DNA of 64,000 bases from an uncultured Roseibium sp. (GTDB lineage: Bacteria > Pseudomonadota > Alphaproteobacteria > Rhizobiales > Stappiaceae). A program made the position numbers and the translations under genes. This document shows, in pieces, positions 62,873 to 64,000 of this stretch (positions are counted from its first letter, which is position 1; every line of letters starts with the position of its first letter). The notes beneath the pieces are model-generated. The model was given only the letters and a program-made list of their open reading frames with translations. It was not told where the DNA came from and did not search any database. The DNA is taken from contig NZ_OY769915.1 of the NCBI RefSeq assembly GCF_963669205.1, positions 2,206,001 to 2,270,000 on the forward strand, given 5' to 3'.

Positions 62873-62896
62873 ATAGGGTCCGAAAGCAGTGTCCGC

Positions 62897-64000
62897 CTAT
62901 TGAACGCGCGGAAACAGCGACTCGATCTCGCCAAGGTCACCATTGCCCTCAAGCCTGTCGAGGACCGGGGTCCAGGGGCGGGGCGCTTCGGGGGCATTCA
63001 ACATGGCGAGCGCCTTGCCGGCGGAGCCGGGGATCACCTGCTGCAGGGCCTCCATGATCACGCGCAGGCAGTCGAGGGTCACGTAGATTACCGTCTGGCA
63101 GCGCTCGCGGGTCTCTTCGCTCTTGAACAGCGTCCACGGCGCCTGCTTGTCGATATACTCGTTCATCTCCTCGGCCAGCGTCACGATCGCCTGCGTGCGC
63201 GCCGGAATGTCCTGAAGATCGATCCAGCGGCTGAAGCCGGACGCCGCCTCGACGACAGACTTGCGCAGCGCCTCGTCGTCCTCCGTAAGAGGGCCGGGGG
63301 GCGGGACCTTGCCATCGAAGTTCTTGTTGGAGAACTTGGCGACGCGTGACAGCAGGTTGCCGATCTTGTTGCCCAGTTCGCTGTTGTAGGTCTGGGTGAT
63401 CAGCTCGACCGAGATCTGGCTGTCGCTGTCCGCACGCATGTGCCGCGCCAGATACCAGCGCAGCGCATCCACGCCGAGCTTATCGACAACCTCGATCGGA
63501 TCGACGACATTGCCGATCGATTTCGACATCTTGACCCCGCCGGCACCGACCCAGTGGCTGTGCACGGAGAGCTTCTTCGGCAGCGGCAGGCCGGCGGCCA
63601 TCAGCATGATCGGCCAGTAGACGCCGTGCGGCTTGAGGATGTCCTTGCCGATCAGGTGCTCGCATTCCGCCCACCAGCTCTCGTAGCCTTCTTTCGGCCA
63701 GTCGATATTGGTCAGGTAGTTGGCCAGCGCGTCGAACCAGACATAGGTGACGAAGTCCGGATCGAATGGCAGATCGACACCGAGGGTCACGCGCGACTTC
63801 GGCCGGGAGATACAAAGGTCTTCCAGCGGTTCGGCAAGCATCTTTTTCAGTTCATTGCGGAACGCCTCGGGCTGAACGAAGTCCGGGTTGTCGGCAATGT
63901 GCTGCAGCAGCCGTTCGCGGAAGGGCTCCATCTTCAGGAAGTAGTTGGTCTCTTCCGTCTGTTCGACCTGCATGGTCGGATGCAGCGGGCATTGCCCGTC
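62897..64000 (-). CDS. metG: Methionyl-tRNA synthetase (5' end outside window)
   Basis: The visible 367 residues are the C-terminal part; the frame is open to the window edge. The zinc-site remnant CPLHPT opens the segment. Class I signatures follow: VTYVWFDALANYLTNI, the KMSKS loop GGVKMSKSIGNVVDP, and an anticodon-binding helical domain with FNSELGNKIGNLLSR-like YNSELGNKIGNLLSRV and an IPARTQAIVTLAEEMNEYIDKQAPW segment. There is no C-terminal dimerisation (tRNA-binding) domain, as in many alphaproteobacterial MetG proteins. A strong terminator follows. Confidence 0.95.
   Translation of the reverse strand, partial: DGQCPLHPTMQVEQTEETNYFLKMEPFRERLLQHIADNPDFVQPEAFRNELKKMLAEPLEDLCISRPKSRVTLGVDLPFDPDFVTYVWFDALANYLTNIDWPKEGYESWWAECEHLIGKDILKPHGVYWPIMLMAAGLPLPKKLSVHSHWVGAGGVKMSKSIGNVVDPIEVVDKLGVDALRWYLARHMRADSDSQISVELITQTYNSELGNKIGNLLSRVAKFSNKNFDGKVPPPGPLTEDDEALRKSVVEAASGFSRWIDLQDIPARTQAIVTLAEEMNEYIDKQAPWTLFKSEETRERCQTVIYVTLDCLRVIMEALQQVIPGSAGKALAMLNAPEAPRPWTPVLDRLEGNGDLGEIESLFPRVQ

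Larger units (their letters stand above)
61638..62896. other. Repeat-rich gene-free interval
   Basis: About 1.26 kb between YciI and metG with no credible gene. Nearly all of it is repeats: a tandem duplication (61671-62281), palindrome units of the CCTCATCC...GGATGAGG type, a dispersed repeat (about 62503-62553) and a third palindrome copy (62725-62837). Open frames across it are by-products of the repeat sequence. Confidence 0.75.

Overview
The window looks like chromosomal DNA of a marine, DMSP-associated alphaproteobacterium, most likely of the Roseibium/Labrenzia (Stappiaceae) type. This placement is inference from gene content: an exosortase/VPLPA-CTERM exopolysaccharide locus, RTX proteins, a TAXI-type TRAP transporter, ergothioneine genes, a Thermus/Rickettsia-type isocitrate dehydrogenase and alphaproteobacterial palindromic repeats. 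I saw no rRNA, tRNA, CRISPR array, phage or insertion-sequence transposase.

Region 1 (1-27.2 kb) is an exopolysaccharide (EPS) and exosortase locus. It holds a secreted PKD/LamG/RTX protein cut by the window edge, a Wzx-like flippase, a Wzy-like polymerase, four glycosyltransferases, a methyltransferase, a hexapeptide acyltransferase, a Tat-exported beta-helix protein, an exosortase fused to an EpsI domain (XrtD type), two VPLPA-CTERM proteins that should be its substrates, a nucleotide-sugar dehydrogenase, a secretion-type AAA ATPase, a BY-type tyrosine kinase, a separate chain-length protein and a PrsT-like TPR lipoprotein. The initiating sugar-phosphate transferase and the outer-membrane Wza-type exporter are not in the window. 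A palindromic mosaic repeat bounded by 35-bp inverted arms lies between the RTX gene and the flippase and supplies the flippase stop codon.

Region 2 (27.6-34.3 kb) has a small membrane protein, an FMN reductase and a tightly packed sugar ABC operon (binding protein, two permeases, Gfo/Idh/MocA oxidoreductase, ATPase).

Region 3 (34.3-41.7 kb) has a lone ECF sigma factor, a second RTX protein built around a 191-residue internal duplication, the proton-translocating transhydrogenase pntA-pntB, and a YghU-like glutathione transferase.

Region 4 (42-46.4 kb) is the most interesting accessory group. It holds an SBP56-family protein (methanethiol oxidase family), an unknown polytopic membrane protein translated right after it, an M24 metalloprotein closely resembling the DMSP lyase DddP but lacking its proposed catalytic Asp, and a LysR regulator. 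I infer a methylated-sulfur module.

Region 5 (46.4-57 kb) has a HAMP-PAS-GGDEF-EAL protein paired with a family-3-like solute-binding protein, then an RpiR regulator / TAXI binding protein / fused TRAP permease / universal stress protein operon, then an isocitrate dehydrogenase with a divergent LysR regulator. Region 6 (57-64 kb) has egtB-egtD (ergothioneine), a TetR-YciI pair with two operator-like palindromes, a 1.26-kb repeat-rich gap with a tandem duplication of about 300 bp, and the C-terminal part of metG.
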